NCBI RefSeq assembly: GCF_019203985.1
Contig: NZ_JAGSPD010000010.1
Location: forward strand, 61,219 to 125,218
Reading direction: 5' to 3'
From: Winogradskyella luteola
Lineage (GTDB): Bacteria > Bacteroidota > Bacteroidia > Flavobacteriales > Flavobacteriaceae
DNA: 64,000 bases
In this document: piece after piece, positions 8,778 to 18,231 of the stretch
How positions within the stretch are numbered: position 1 is the first letter of the stretch
Layout of the letters: each line of letters begins with the position of its first letter
Made by a program: the position numbers and the translations under genes
The notes under the pieces: generated by a model
The model's input: the letters and a program-made list of their open reading frames with translations, nothing else
What the model was told of the DNA's origin: nothing
Database searches by the model: none

Positions 8778-10559
8778 TTACATACGTTCTGGCACATCAA
8801 TACCTAAAACACCAAATGCATTTTTAATGGTTTGTCCAACAGTTTTAGACAAAGCTACTCTAAAGGCTTTTTCATGTTCAGTATCTGCACCAAGAATAGG
8901 TACATTTTGGTAAAAAGAATTAAAATCCTTTACCAAATCGTAGGTATAGTTGGCAATCAATGCAGGGCTATGTTGCTCAGCCGCATTTTGAATAACTACA
9001 GGAAATTGCTCTAATTGTTTAAGGAGCTGCTTTTCTTTGTCTTGTAATTGCATCTCAAACTGGCTTAGCGTAACACTACTATCTTGATTAGACTTTCGCA
9101 GTATAGACTGAATTCTAGCATATGTATATTGAATAAAGGGTCCTGTATTTCCTTGAAAATCTATAGACTCCTTTGGGTCGAACAAAATCCGTTTTTTAGG
9201 ATCTACTTTTAAAATATAATACTTAAGCGCTCCTAAACCTATAATTTTGTACAGTGATTTCTTTTCTTCTTCAGAATAATCTTCAAGTTTTCCTAATTCC
9301 TTAGAAATTTCTTCGGCTGTATCTGCCATTTCCTGAATTAAGTCATCGGCATCAACAACAGTACCTTCCCTGCTTTTCATTTTTCCACTTGGCAAATCTA
9401 CCATACCATAGCTTAAATGAAATAAGTTTTTCGCCCAATCAAAGCCGAGTTTCTTTAAAATTAAGAACAAAACCTTAAAATGATAATCTTGCTCATTTCC
9501 AACCGTATAAACCATACCACCAACATCTGGATAATCTTTAATACGCTGAATTGCCGTACCAATATCTTGCGTCATGTAAACCGCTGTACCATCACTACGC
9601 AATACTATTTTTTCATCTAGACCATCTTCGGTTAAATCGCACCAGACCGAGCCATCATTTTTCTTAAAAAAAACTCCAGTTTTCAGACCTTCAGCAATAA
9701 ATTCCTTACCCAACAAATAGGTTTGGCTTTCGTAATAATTTTTATCAAAATCAACACCAATGGCTTTATAGGTTTCTTCAAACCCATCGTAAACCCAACC
9801 GTTCATTGTTTCCCAAAGTGCAACAATATCCTTGTCGCCTGCTTCCCACTTACGGAGCATCTCTTGAGCTTCCAACAAAACTGGTGCATTCTTTTTGGCA
9901 TCTTCTTCAGACTGGCCTTTTGCAATTAATTCTGAAATTTCTTTTTTATAGGCTTTATCAAATTCTACATAGTAATTACCAACCAACTTATCACCTTTCA
10001 ACCCAGTAGATTCTGGTGTTTCACCATTTCCAAAACGTTTCCAAGCCAGCATACTTTTACAAATATGAATCCCTCTATCGTTAATGATTTGTGTTTTATA
10101 GACATTCTTACCAGAAGCTTTTAAAATCTCAGCAACCGAATACCCTAAAAGCACATTTCTAACATGGCCTAAGTGCAAAGGTTTGTTAGTGTTTGGTGAA
10201 GAATACTCTACCATTACCGCTTTATCATCTTTATTTTTAGAAAAGCCGTAATCTTCGCTGTCCTTTATACTGTTGAAAAAATTGATGTAATAAGAATCTG
10301 CTATTTCAATATTCAAAAAACCTTTGACTACATTGAAGCTTTTAACCAAGTCTACATTATTCTGCAAATACTCACCAATTTGTTCTCCTATAGCCGCAGG
10401 GTTACCTTTTACCACACTTAGCATTGGAAAAACCACAATCGTAATATCACCGGCAAACTCTTTACGGGTCGCTTGGAATTCTACAGATTCTAATTCTGAT
10501 TGAAACAAGGCTTTTACTGCCGTTTTTACGTGTAATTCTAAGGTGTCTTGAAGCTTCAT
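8778..10559 (-). CDS. argS: Arginyl-tRNA synthetase
   Basis: This class I synthetase of 593 residues charges tRNA-Arg with arginine. The N-terminal additional domain (about 1-110) recognises the tRNA D-loop. The HIGH signature is HLGH at 129-132 (SSPNTNKPLHLGHVRN). The KMSKS-equivalent reads GKMKSREGTVV, as is usual for this family. The DALR anticodon-binding domain ends the protein (QYTYARIQSILRKS to the final ERM). On the minus strand TATCTTTG (10592-10599) fits a -7 box 33 bp before the ATG. The size and both motifs are standard, so this is a functional housekeeping gene. Confidence 0.97.
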   Translation of the reverse strand: MKLQDTLELHVKTAVKALFQSELESVEFQATRKEFAGDITIVVFPMLSVVKGNPAAIGEQIGEYLQNNVDLVKSFNVVKGFLNIEIADSYYINFFNSIKDSEDYGFSKNKDDKAVMVEYSSPNTNKPLHLGHVRNVLLGYSVAEILKASGKNVYKTQIINDRGIHICKSMLAWKRFGNGETPESTGLKGDKLVGNYYVEFDKAYKKEISELIAKGQSEEDAKKNAPVLLEAQEMLRKWEAGDKDIVALWETMNGWVYDGFEETYKAIGVDFDKNYYESQTYLLGKEFIAEGLKTGVFFKKNDGSVWCDLTEDGLDEKIVLRSDGTAVYMTQDIGTAIQRIKDYPDVGGMVYTVGNEQDYHFKVLFLILKKLGFDWAKNLFHLSYGMVDLPSGKMKSREGTVVDADDLIQEMADTAEEISKELGKLEDYSEEEKKSLYKIIGLGALKYYILKVDPKKRILFDPKESIDFQGNTGPFIQYTYARIQSILRKSNQDSSVTLSQFEMQLQDKEKQLLKQLEQFPVVIQNAAEQHSPALIANYTYDLVKDFNSFYQNVPILGADTEHEKAFRVALSKTVGQTIKNAFGVLGIDVPERM

Positions 10560-10591
10560 TATTGTGCTGTTTTGGACTTTTAAAACGTTGG

Positions 10592-10599
10592 CAAAGATA
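10592..10599 (-). promoter_or_regulatory. Possible -7 box for argS
   Basis: The minus-strand TATCTTTG matches TAnnTTTG 33 bp before the argS ATG. No TTG is found at a normal -33 spacing. Confidence 0.45.
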
Positions 10600-10678
10600 G
10601 CAGTTTTATTGTTTTATTAAGATTATGGACAATCTTAATTCCCTATTTTTATGGACAAAAAATCACATCAATCTAAAA

Positions 10679-11047
10679 ATGGAAAGAAAAGAACATTTAC
10701 TAAGAGGGATTCCTGTTTTGGCTTCCTTGGACATTAAAAAAACCGTAGAATTCTATAAAACAAAACTCGGCTTTAATCGTCTTGGCTATCTCGATGACAA
10801 CTATGCGATTATTGCTCGAGATAATTTTGTGGTACACTTCTGGAAATGTAATGACAAAATCCATCCAGAAAACACAAGTTGTTATGTTGACGTTGAGGAC
10901 GTTGACACGCTATATGAAGAATTAAAAACTTTTGGAGTTATTCACCCCAACGGAAAATTGAGAGATCACGATCATGGTATGCGAGAGTTTGCCATTTTAG
11001 ATGAAGATGGAAATATGATTAAATTTGGACAAGAAATTTCCAATTGA
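10679..11047 (+). CDS. VOC-family protein (glyoxalase/bleomycin-resistance fold)
   Basis: The open frame reaches back to 10625, but the ATG at 10679 fits the family start (MERKEHLLRGIPVLASLDIK), giving 122 residues. It shows two beta-alpha-beta-beta-beta units. The first is PVLASLDIKKTVEFYKTKLGF and the second is CYVDVEDVDTLYEELKTFGV, with LDEDGNMIKFGQ at the end, the usual layout of bleomycin-binding or dioxygenase-like VOC proteins. Which substrate it binds cannot be told. The next gene starts 7 bp downstream, so the two may be co-transcribed. Confidence 0.85.
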   Translation: MERKEHLLRGIPVLASLDIKKTVEFYKTKLGFNRLGYLDDNYAIIARDNFVVHFWKCNDKIHPENTSCYVDVEDVDTLYEELKTFGVIHPNGKLRDHDHGMREFAILDEDGNMIKFGQEISN

Positions 11048-11054
11048 TGGTCTT

Positions 11055-12182
11055 ATGAAGTTTCAAAAAATACCCCTTTTTATATTTTTGTTATTGGCAT
11101 TGTCTTGCTCTGAAAATGATGACCCCAATGGTGATTCAAACCCCGAAAACAAATTTTACAGAGGTATGGATTTGTCATTTCAAAGTGAATTAGAAAGTTA
11201 CAATGTAGACTATAAAGATGCCAATGGAAATTCTGTAGAACTTCTCGATTTTGTGGAGTCTAAAGGCACTAATTTAATTAGGCTTAAACTCTGGCACACA
11301 CCTCAAGACGGCGAAAATAGTCTAGAAGATGTAAAAGCTTATGCGCTTAAAGTGAAATCCAAAAACATGGACTTTTTACTCAACTTCCACTACAGCGACT
11401 ATTGGGCAGACCCTGGCACTCAAAATCCGCCTGCAGCATGGCAAAACATGACTCTGGACCAAGTAAAATCCGCCATATATGACTATACAAAAAACGTCAT
11501 TGCCCAACTAAATGCACAAAATACATTGCCAGAGATCATTCAGATTGGTAATGAAACAGATAGTGGTTTCCTTTGGGACTATGGAAAAGTATGGAATGAA
11601 TTTAGCAATAATTGGGTAAATTATGCCGATTTAGTTTCTGAAGCTATTAGAGCTGTTAGAGCGATTGATACCGAAAACAAAGTGAGCATTATGCTCCACC
11701 ATTCTAGCGTAGAAAATGCAATATTTTTCTTTAACGAACTACAGGTCTATAATCTAAATTTTGATATTATTGGCTTATCTTATTACCCACAATTTCAGAT
11801 TAGAGATCTCAACTTGGTAACTTCAAAATTAAATGAACTTGCCAGTACTTTTGACAAGGATATTCTTATGGTTGAAGTGGCTTATCCCTTTACCTTACAA
11901 TGGAACGACAATCAGACAAATTACATAGGAAGTCTAGACCAAACTTTATCTGAGTTTTCACCAACTCCCCAAGGTCAAAAAGCTTATTTAGAATGGCTAA
12001 TTACTACCATAAAAAATATTCCGAATAATAAAGGAATCGGTTTTTGTTATTGGGCACCAGATTGGGTAGCTTTTAACGGTAATGAAAGTACCTCTACAAA
12101 TGGCACATCTTGGGAAAATCAGTGTCTCTTCGATTTTAATCTTAAAGCACTTCCTGCCACGTATGTATTTAATTATAACTAA
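11055..12182 (+). CDS. GH53 arabinogalactan endo-beta-1,4-galactanase, lipoprotein
   Basis: The ATG at 11055 gives 375 residues with a lipoprotein signal (IPLFIFLLLALSC, Cys 18). The catalytic domain matches glycoside hydrolase family 53: FYRGMDLSFQSELE at the start, LIRLKLWHTP, LLNFHYSDYWADPGTQNPP, IIQIGNETDSG with the acid/base Glu 167, and LMVEVAYPF with the nucleophile Glu 274. The enzyme cuts the beta-1,4-galactan side chains of pectin. It would sit on the membrane, perhaps the cell surface. No SusCD pair or other carbohydrate enzyme lies next to it, which is unusual for a flavobacterial polysaccharide enzyme. Confidence 0.93.
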   Translation: MKFQKIPLFIFLLLALSCSENDDPNGDSNPENKFYRGMDLSFQSELESYNVDYKDANGNSVELLDFVESKGTNLIRLKLWHTPQDGENSLEDVKAYALKVKSKNMDFLLNFHYSDYWADPGTQNPPAAWQNMTLDQVKSAIYDYTKNVIAQLNAQNTLPEIIQIGNETDSGFLWDYGKVWNEFSNNWVNYADLVSEAIRAVRAIDTENKVSIMLHHSSVENAIFFFNELQVYNLNFDIIGLSYYPQFQIRDLNLVTSKLNELASTFDKDILMVEVAYPFTLQWNDNQTNYIGSLDQTLSEFSPTPQGQKAYLEWLITTIKNIPNNKGIGFCYWAPDWVAFNGNESTSTNGTSWENQCLFDFNLKALPATYVFNYN

Positions 12183-12511
12183 CTGATAAACAATTAATTA
12201 AGCATATAGTGCATTTCATCGATAAAAGTGTAGTTTTTCTATTATTTTTGCAGTTAATCGATTTGGTGAATTCTTTATGAATTTTAACCCTCAGTTTATC
12301 TAATTTATTGGTATTAAATCCTAATAATTAGCGTATCTGAGTGCTTTATGGCATTTTTGGTAGGCTATTAATCAATGTCCCAAACATTAATGAGGCTTAA
12401 TTATCAAACATTAACAACGTTGTTATTGTTTTGTGTTAACTTACTTTTGACGTCCCTCTATAAAAGTTTTTCGCACCAAAACATTACCGTTCGTTCAATT
12501 TTAATTCGTAG
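12183..12511. other. 329-bp gap before the histidine kinase gene
   Basis: No gene is seen. The right-hand 100 bp hold a well-formed promoter (12412-12449, listed separately). The left part is AT-rich with no recognised feature. Confidence 0.6.
12412..12449 (+). promoter_or_regulatory. Promoter of the histidine kinase gene with a palindrome over the -33 box
   Basis: TTG (12420-12422), a 19-bp spacer and TACTTTTG (12442-12449) match the Bacteroidota housekeeping promoter. The perfect 14-bp palindrome TAACAACGTTGTTA (12412-12425) covers the -33 element and could be an operator. The start codon is 62 bp past the -7 box. Confidence 0.7.
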
Positions 12512-14566
12512 ATGAAACAGTTACTGACATTAGCTGTTTGTCTTGCGTCTCTTTTCGTTTTCTCTCAAAATGAAAGGATAGATGACCTTACGGTAAAATT
12601 GGCCTATCAGAACCAAGATTCTACCAAGGTGGACATGTCACTAATGCTCATTGAAGAACTATTTGCGATTGAGGATTACAAAAAAGCTTTACTTTATATT
12701 AACCAAACGGCAAAACTTTCCGAAACGTTAAGCTACATCAAGGGATTAGCCGAAAGCACTTATTACAGAGCCCTGGTTTACAGCCAGCGTAACGACTACT
12801 ACAACGCCATTGATAATTATAATAAATCTCGAAAATACTACCTTCAGTTAAGTGACACATTGGGAGTTGCCAAAGTGAGCAACAGTATTGGGCTTATTGA
12901 AATAAAGCGTGGAAATTATGCCATTGGACTTAAAAACTCTTTGTCTGCTATCGATATTTTTGAAAAACAAGGTCTCAAGGGCCAACTTAGCTCTGCATAC
13001 AACAATTTAGCAGAGGCATATTTTAAGACCAATCAAATTGATAAAGCTATTGATTTTAACCATAAAGCATTGGCAGTTAGGACAGAAGTCAACGATAAGG
13101 CTGGTATTATAATGTCAACTAAAAATATCGCTAATCTTTATTCACTACGTAAAGAACATCGTAAGGCGATTGAGTACTACGAAAAGGTATTAGACCTCAT
13201 CAATCCCGAAACTGACCAAGCTGTACGTGGAGAAATACTTCCGAAACTTGGAAGTGAGTATCTAAAGTTTAAAGAGTATGATAAAGCCTCAGAATATTTG
13301 GTTGAAGGGTTAAGATACAACAGGAAACAAGGAAATCAAGAAGGTATCCTTAGAGCATTAAATGCTATTGGTAATTTAAACCTTCAAAAACGAAAAGTAA
13401 GATTGGCAGAGATTCAACTTAACGAAGCTAAATCTATTGCTCAGAAAACTAATAATAAAGTTGAACTTTTAGAAAATTACAGACTTCATATAGCATTAGA
13501 TTCTACACGTGGTTACTTTCAGAATGCTTTCTATTGGCAAAATAAGTATTATGATTTAAAAGAAAGACTTTCCAAAACAGATCAACCTGTTTTCCCTACC
13601 GAAGTTGTACCGTTGGATTTAAGTGAAAGCAAATCTATAGAAGAAGAACTGGGTAATTTTGAAAACAAAGACAAAACCACTAAAAAATCATGGTTAAACA
13701 ACCCTTTGATTACATACTGCGCATTAGCGGCATTGGCTGTTCTATTAACACTTTTACTATTTAATTTCTTGAAAAATAAAAAGTATAAGGATACCATTAC
13801 TTCACAAAAGGAACAATTAGAACATGAGCAAGTTAGAAATGAAGCCATACTTGAGCAAACACATCATCTTGAAGAAGTAAACCAAGTTAAAGATAAGCTT
13901 TTCTCAATAGTTTCGCACGATTTAAAAGATTCTATTTCGTCCATCAAGGCCTTTTTAGATTTATTGAAGGAAGACAGTATCTCAAAAGAAGAGTTTAGGG
14001 AATTAATACCAGAATTGAGTGAAAATGCCAATAACGCATCATCACTCTTGTTCAATTTACTGAATTGGTCCAAATCGCAAATGCAAAACTTAGAACCTAA
14101 ACCAGAGTTGTTCAACATTCAAGAGGTATTCCACACCAAAATGGCATTGGTAGAACAAAAAGTTGAAGATAAGCGTATTGTCCTCATTGATGAATCTCAA
14201 CGCGATTTTGTCTATGCAGACAAAAGTATGATGGAGATTGTAATTCAGAATTTAATTACAAACGCTGTTAAGTTTAGTAGAACTGGCGATGTCATTACAG
14301 TGTCTAACCAAGATGTTGATGGTAAATCGTTAATCTGTGTAGAAGATACTGGGGTAGGTATCTCAAGAGAAAATATTGACAAACTCTTTAATGCCAACAA
14401 AAACTTTACAACTGTAGGTACCAAAAATGAAAAAGGTACTGGTTTGGGATTAACCATTGCGAAAGATTTAGTAGAACTTAACAATGGACGTATATGGGTA
14501 GAAAGTATTCAAAACGTTGGTAGTAAATTCTTTATTGAATTACCTAAATCCGCTCCACAAGCTTAG
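12512..14566 (+). CDS. Membrane sensor histidine kinase with N-terminal TPR repeats
   Basis: The protein has 684 residues. A signal sequence (LLTLAVCLASLFVFSQ) is followed by a periplasmic TPR array (about 25-350). Its repeats include SLSAIDIFEKQGLKGQLSSA, AYFKTNQIDKAIDFNHKALA and EHRKAIEYYEKVLDL. A membrane helix comes at about 397-417 (LITYCALAALAVLLTLLLFNF), then a coiled coil. The dimerisation domain carries the phospho-accepting His 469 (SIVSHDLKDSISS). The ATPase domain keeps its N box (NLITNAVKFS), G1 (DTGVGIS) and G2 (GTGLGLTIAKDL). The protein ends soon after G2, so there is no receiver domain. No response regulator gene lies beside it, so it is an orphan kinase. TPR sensor kinases are common in Bacteroidota; the signal is unknown. 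Confidence 0.93.
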   Translation: MKQLLTLAVCLASLFVFSQNERIDDLTVKLAYQNQDSTKVDMSLMLIEELFAIEDYKKALLYINQTAKLSETLSYIKGLAESTYYRALVYSQRNDYYNAIDNYNKSRKYYLQLSDTLGVAKVSNSIGLIEIKRGNYAIGLKNSLSAIDIFEKQGLKGQLSSAYNNLAEAYFKTNQIDKAIDFNHKALAVRTEVNDKAGIIMSTKNIANLYSLRKEHRKAIEYYEKVLDLINPETDQAVRGEILPKLGSEYLKFKEYDKASEYLVEGLRYNRKQGNQEGILRALNAIGNLNLQKRKVRLAEIQLNEAKSIAQKTNNKVELLENYRLHIALDSTRGYFQNAFYWQNKYYDLKERLSKTDQPVFPTEVVPLDLSESKSIEEELGNFENKDKTTKKSWLNNPLITYCALAALAVLLTLLLFNFLKNKKYKDTITSQKEQLEHEQVRNEAILEQTHHLEEVNQVKDKLFSIVSHDLKDSISSIKAFLDLLKEDSISKEEFRELIPELSENANNASSLLFNLLNWSKSQMQNLEPKPELFNIQEVFHTKMALVEQKVEDKRIVLIDESQRDFVYADKSMMEIVIQNLITNAVKFSRTGDVITVSNQDVDGKSLICVEDTGVGISRENIDKLFNANKNFTTVGTKNEKGTGLGLTIAKDLVELNNGRIWVESIQNVGSKFFIELPKSAPQA

Positions 14567-14606
14567 TTTATTTTCTATATATTTAGAGCTATAAAATTGT
14601 AGACTT

Positions 14607-15236
14607 ATGAAACACTTATTCTATTTTTTGATTATTACAATCTCATTTTACAGCTGTAAAAATGAAACCACATCAAAAGACATTAAAGAAGATAAAGAAC
14701 TCAAGGAATTATTTTCATTAATGCAAGGCTCTTTTAATTCTGAAGTGCAATCGCAAGTTGATTCGTCTTACTACAATATATCATTGCACATGTATCCTAT
14801 TTGGGAAGAGAAAGGTAATTTTCTGTATGTAGAACAAGCCTTAAATCGTATGCAAGATAGACCGTATCGTCAACGTATTTATGAAGTCACAAGAATATCG
14901 GACAGCACATTTAGTTCGGCCGTTTACAAATTAGATGTCGATTCACTGTGGATTGGTAAATGGAAAACACCCAAAGCATTTGATTCTATTTCGTTAAGAG
15001 ATATAGCACTTAAGGAAGGCTGCGAAGTTATTCTAAAACGTATAGCACCGAAACATTTTGTGGGAGAAACAGGTGATAACACTTGTGTAAGTACCATGCG
15101 CGGGGCATCATTTGCGAGAAGTGAGGTTGAAATTCTGGAAGATAAAATTATGTCTTGGGACCGTGGTTTTGATGCGGAAGGCAACTATGTTTGGGGAGCC
15201 GAAAAAGGGGCTTACATTTTTAATAAACTGGATTAG
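14607..15236 (+). CDS. CpcT/CpeT-family lipoprotein
   Basis: The protein has 209 residues and a lipoprotein signal (FYFLIITISFYSC). The mature part follows the CpcT/CpeT family pattern: KELFSLMQGSFNSEVQSQ, HMYPIWEEKGNFLYVEQAL, RPYRQRIYEVTRISDSTFSS, GCEVILKR, GDNTCVSTMRGASFARSEVE and SWDRGFDAEGNYVWGAEKG. In cyanobacteria the family attaches phycobilin chromophores to phycobiliproteins. This window shows no phycobiliprotein, so the role here must differ or is unknown. It lies 40 bp after the histidine kinase on the same strand and may share its transcript. Confidence 0.82.
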   Translation: MKHLFYFLIITISFYSCKNETTSKDIKEDKELKELFSLMQGSFNSEVQSQVDSSYYNISLHMYPIWEEKGNFLYVEQALNRMQDRPYRQRIYEVTRISDSTFSSAVYKLDVDSLWIGKWKTPKAFDSISLRDIALKEGCEVILKRIAPKHFVGETGDNTCVSTMRGASFARSEVEILEDKIMSWDRGFDAEGNYVWGAEKGAYIFNKLD

Positions 15237-15300
15237 TAAGTAATAAAAGTTAAAGTAGTAAGTAGGCGTTTCTTTTCACTTAAAATACTACGCTAGAAGA

Positions 15301-16233
15301 CTAAGCCCAAGGTAAAAACACTTCAGCCATCATACAACGTGCACTTCCACCACCGCAAGTTTCTATAGTATCTAAAGAACTCGAAAGGATTTGACAATGT
15401 TTTTCTATGCGATTGATTTGATCTTTGGTTAGACTATTGTGAGCCGCTTCGCTCATCACTAAATAACGCTGATTATTTTTGCCACGTAATTGTAGCATAT
15501 TACCTGCAAATTGGTGCATCTGCGCTTCGGTAATAGAAATAATTTCTTTTCCGTCTTGCTTTAAATGTTTTACAACATTTTTACGCTCCTTTTTATCATC
15601 AATACTATCTAAACAAATCACGGCAAAATTCTCTGCCAAGCACATCATAACATTAGTATGGTAAATCGCCAGACGCTTTCCGTCTACGGTTTGATTTGCA
15701 GTAAAAATTACCGGAGTATATTCAAAATCTTCACAAAACTCTATAAACAAATCCTCATCAGCTCTTGGAGATAAAGCACAATATGCTTTTCTATTTACGC
15801 GATCCATTAAAATACTTCCCGTACCTTCTAAAAAGATGCCCTCATGCTCCGCAGAAGTGTAATCGATAATATTTTCAATCTTAAAACCCTCACTTTCTAG
15901 CCTAATAAACACTTCATCCCTGCGCTCTCGCCTTCTATTCTCAGCAAACATCGGATACTTAGCCACATCACCATTGCTATGAAAACTCACCCAGTTATTC
16001 GGAAAAATAGAATCTGGAGTATCCATTAATTTATCATCTTGTTCCACAATAACATTAATACCCACAGCTCTCAACTTTTCAACAAAAGCATCAAATTCTT
16101 CTTGTGCTTTTGCATTTATTTCAGCATTCTTAATCTCTAAATCTTCCTGAAAATAATTATTGACAGCCGTTTGCTCATTCATCCTAAAACTTACGGGACG
16201 AATCATTAAAATAGTATCTGTGGTTTGTTGCAT
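15301..16233 (-). CDS. ctlX: CtlX-type citrulline utilization hydrolase (amidinotransferase fold)
   Basis: The ATG at 16233 fits the family start (MQQTTDTILMIRPVSFRMNE), giving 310 residues; the frame remains open to 16257. It has the guanidino-group-modifying pentein fold: FPNNWVSFHSNG, EGIFLEGTGSILMDR, AIYHTNVMMCLAE with the catalytic His, and CGGGSARCMMAEVFLP with the nucleophilic Cys near the C-terminus. Proteins of this group are named CtlX, after citrulline use in Francisella. Activity on citrulline or arginine is inferred from the family. A second, distinct enzyme of the same superfamily lies at 25683-26594. Confidence 0.87.
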   Translation of the reverse strand: MQQTTDTILMIRPVSFRMNEQTAVNNYFQEDLEIKNAEINAKAQEEFDAFVEKLRAVGINVIVEQDDKLMDTPDSIFPNNWVSFHSNGDVAKYPMFAENRRRERRDEVFIRLESEGFKIENIIDYTSAEHEGIFLEGTGSILMDRVNRKAYCALSPRADEDLFIEFCEDFEYTPVIFTANQTVDGKRLAIYHTNVMMCLAENFAVICLDSIDDKKERKNVVKHLKQDGKEIISITEAQMHQFAGNMLQLRGKNNQRYLVMSEAAHNSLTKDQINRIEKHCQILSSSLDTIETCGGGSARCMMAEVFLPWA

Positions 16234-16347
16234 TTTTAAAATTTTGAAAAGTGACACAAAATTAGTCTTTTTTCTAATTTGAAAATTATGTTCACAAAAG
16301 TTTTTATAGCTTAAAATATGTAAGTTTGATGTATAATCTATTTCAAT

Positions 16348-18102
16348 ATGAAAAAACTGATATTACTGGTCGTAATTTTCACCTCTTGTTCAGAAAATTC
16401 CAAACAAAAAAGCATTGATAAATCCAATATAGACTTTACAACTGTTTTTGAAAAGAGTAAAGGATTAGAAACGGCAACCTACGAAGAAACCATTCAATAT
16501 TATTTAAATTTAGCTGATAGTTATAATGAAATTTCTATTCGGGAAATTGGAGAGACGGATTCTGGCAAACCACTACATATAGTAACTTTAAATATAAATG
16601 GTCCTGGCAGTGATTTTGAAAGTTTAAGAGCCAACCATAGAATAATACTCATAAACAATGGCATTCACCCAGGTGAGTCTGATGGGATAGATGCTACGAT
16701 GATGCTTTATAGAGATATTGTACAAGGAAAAATTGAAGCTCCAAAAAGTACAATTTTAGTTACCATCCCTATTTACAATATTGGCGGAAGCCTAAATAGA
16801 AATTCTGGCACACGCACCAACCAAAATGGACCAAAATCATATGGTTTTAGAGGCAATGCACGCAATTACGATTTAAACCGTGATTTTATAAAATCAGATA
16901 CCAAAAATGCCAAAACCTTTGCACAAATATTCCATCTCGTACAACCCGATGTTTTTATAGACAATCATGTTAGCAACGGTGCTGATTATCAATATACCTT
17001 AACCCATTTGTTTACCCAACATAATAAAATGGGAGGTGTTTTGGGAGATTATATTCATAATCAAATGATGCCACAACTAGAGCAAAAGCTCGAAGCTAAA
17101 TCTTGGGATATCACACCTTATGTCAATGTATTTAATCGTACTCCAGATTCTGGTTTTTCACAATTTATGGATTTGCCACGTTATTCTACTGGCTATACTA
17201 CATTATTTAATACGTTGGGTATTATGGTAGAAACACACATGTTAAAACCTTACAAACAACGTGTAGAAGGCACTTACGAACTTATGAAAAGTATGCTGGA
17301 AATTACCGAAGAGCAAGGAGCAAGAATTTCGGAATTAAGACAAACACAAGAAAAAACTTGGTCAGCTGGTAATACCTATCCATTGACTTGGACTGTTGAT
17401 ACTACCAAATTTTCGATTTTAAAGTTTAGAGGTTATGAAGGAAAAATGATTTCGAGTGAATTAACAGGTGCACAACGCTTAAAGTATAACAGGTCGAAAC
17501 CGTTTATCAAAGATGTAGCATATCAAAATTATTTTAAGCCAAGTGATTTGGTTACCATTCCAAAAGCTTATGTCATTCCACAAGGATGGCATAATGTAAT
17601 TGAGCTATTAAAGTTAAATAATGTAAAGCTCACTCAAATTGAAAAAGACACAACCCTTACTGTAGAGTCCTATAAAATTGATGATTACAAAACCAGAACT
17701 TCTGCTTATGAAGGTCACTATGTACATTACAATACTAAAGTAAAAACTACTGAAGAAAAACTAAGGTTTAGAGCAGGTGATTATATTGTAAACACGAACC
17801 AAAAAGCGATGCGTTATTTACTGGAAACATTAGAACCGAGCGCTCCAGATTCATTCTTTAACTGGAATTTCTTTGATACCATTCTACAGCAAAAAGAGGG
17901 GTTTTCGCCTTATGTGTGGGAAGATAAAGCAGAACTACTTTTAAAAGCCCATCCCAAACTACAAATTGAGTATAATGTTAAAGTAAGCTACGACGAAGAT
18001 TTTGCCAATAACTGGTTTGCTCAACTCGATTGGATACATAAAAAAAGTGAACATTATGAAAAAGCTCATTTACAATACCCTATTTATCGATTAAATAAGT
18101 AG
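16348..18102 (+). CDS. M14-family zinc carboxypeptidase-like lipoprotein
   Basis: The protein has 584 residues and a short lipoprotein signal (KLILLVVIFTSC). The M14 domain follows: EIGETDSGKPLHIVTLN, NNGIHPGESDGIDATMML with the HxxE zinc ligands, ARNYDLNRDFIKSD, and VFIDNHVSNGADYQYT with the third zinc ligand His. It ends with a long C-terminal part (about 350-584) of unknown function. Likely a periplasmic or surface exopeptidase. Whether it releases C-terminal residues or cleaves peptidoglycan-derived peptides cannot be told. It runs divergently from ctlX with about 115 bp between the starts. Confidence 0.87.
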   Translation: MKKLILLVVIFTSCSENSKQKSIDKSNIDFTTVFEKSKGLETATYEETIQYYLNLADSYNEISIREIGETDSGKPLHIVTLNINGPGSDFESLRANHRIILINNGIHPGESDGIDATMMLYRDIVQGKIEAPKSTILVTIPIYNIGGSLNRNSGTRTNQNGPKSYGFRGNARNYDLNRDFIKSDTKNAKTFAQIFHLVQPDVFIDNHVSNGADYQYTLTHLFTQHNKMGGVLGDYIHNQMMPQLEQKLEAKSWDITPYVNVFNRTPDSGFSQFMDLPRYSTGYTTLFNTLGIMVETHMLKPYKQRVEGTYELMKSMLEITEEQGARISELRQTQEKTWSAGNTYPLTWTVDTTKFSILKFRGYEGKMISSELTGAQRLKYNRSKPFIKDVAYQNYFKPSDLVTIPKAYVIPQGWHNVIELLKLNNVKLTQIEKDTTLTVESYKIDDYKTRTSAYEGHYVHYNTKVKTTEEKLRFRAGDYIVNTNQKAMRYLLETLEPSAPDSFFNWNFFDTILQQKEGFSPYVWEDKAELLLKAHPKLQIEYNVKVSYDEDFANNWFAQLDWIHKKSEHYEKAHLQYPIYRLNK

Positions 18103-18231
18103 TATTGGAAAATACAAAAATTATTACTTGGTAATAATCATGGCTGACCTTGACAACTCATACTAAGGCTTTAATAACACCTCGTTTTTCTATAATTATA
18201 AATTTAGTGTTGACAAGATTTATCAAAATGA

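Noticed and set aside
18120..18138. ATTATTAC-TTG-GTAATAAT hairpin after the M14 peptidase gene considered as a terminator
   Set aside because: Very AT-rich stem with no T-run after it; not enough for a call.
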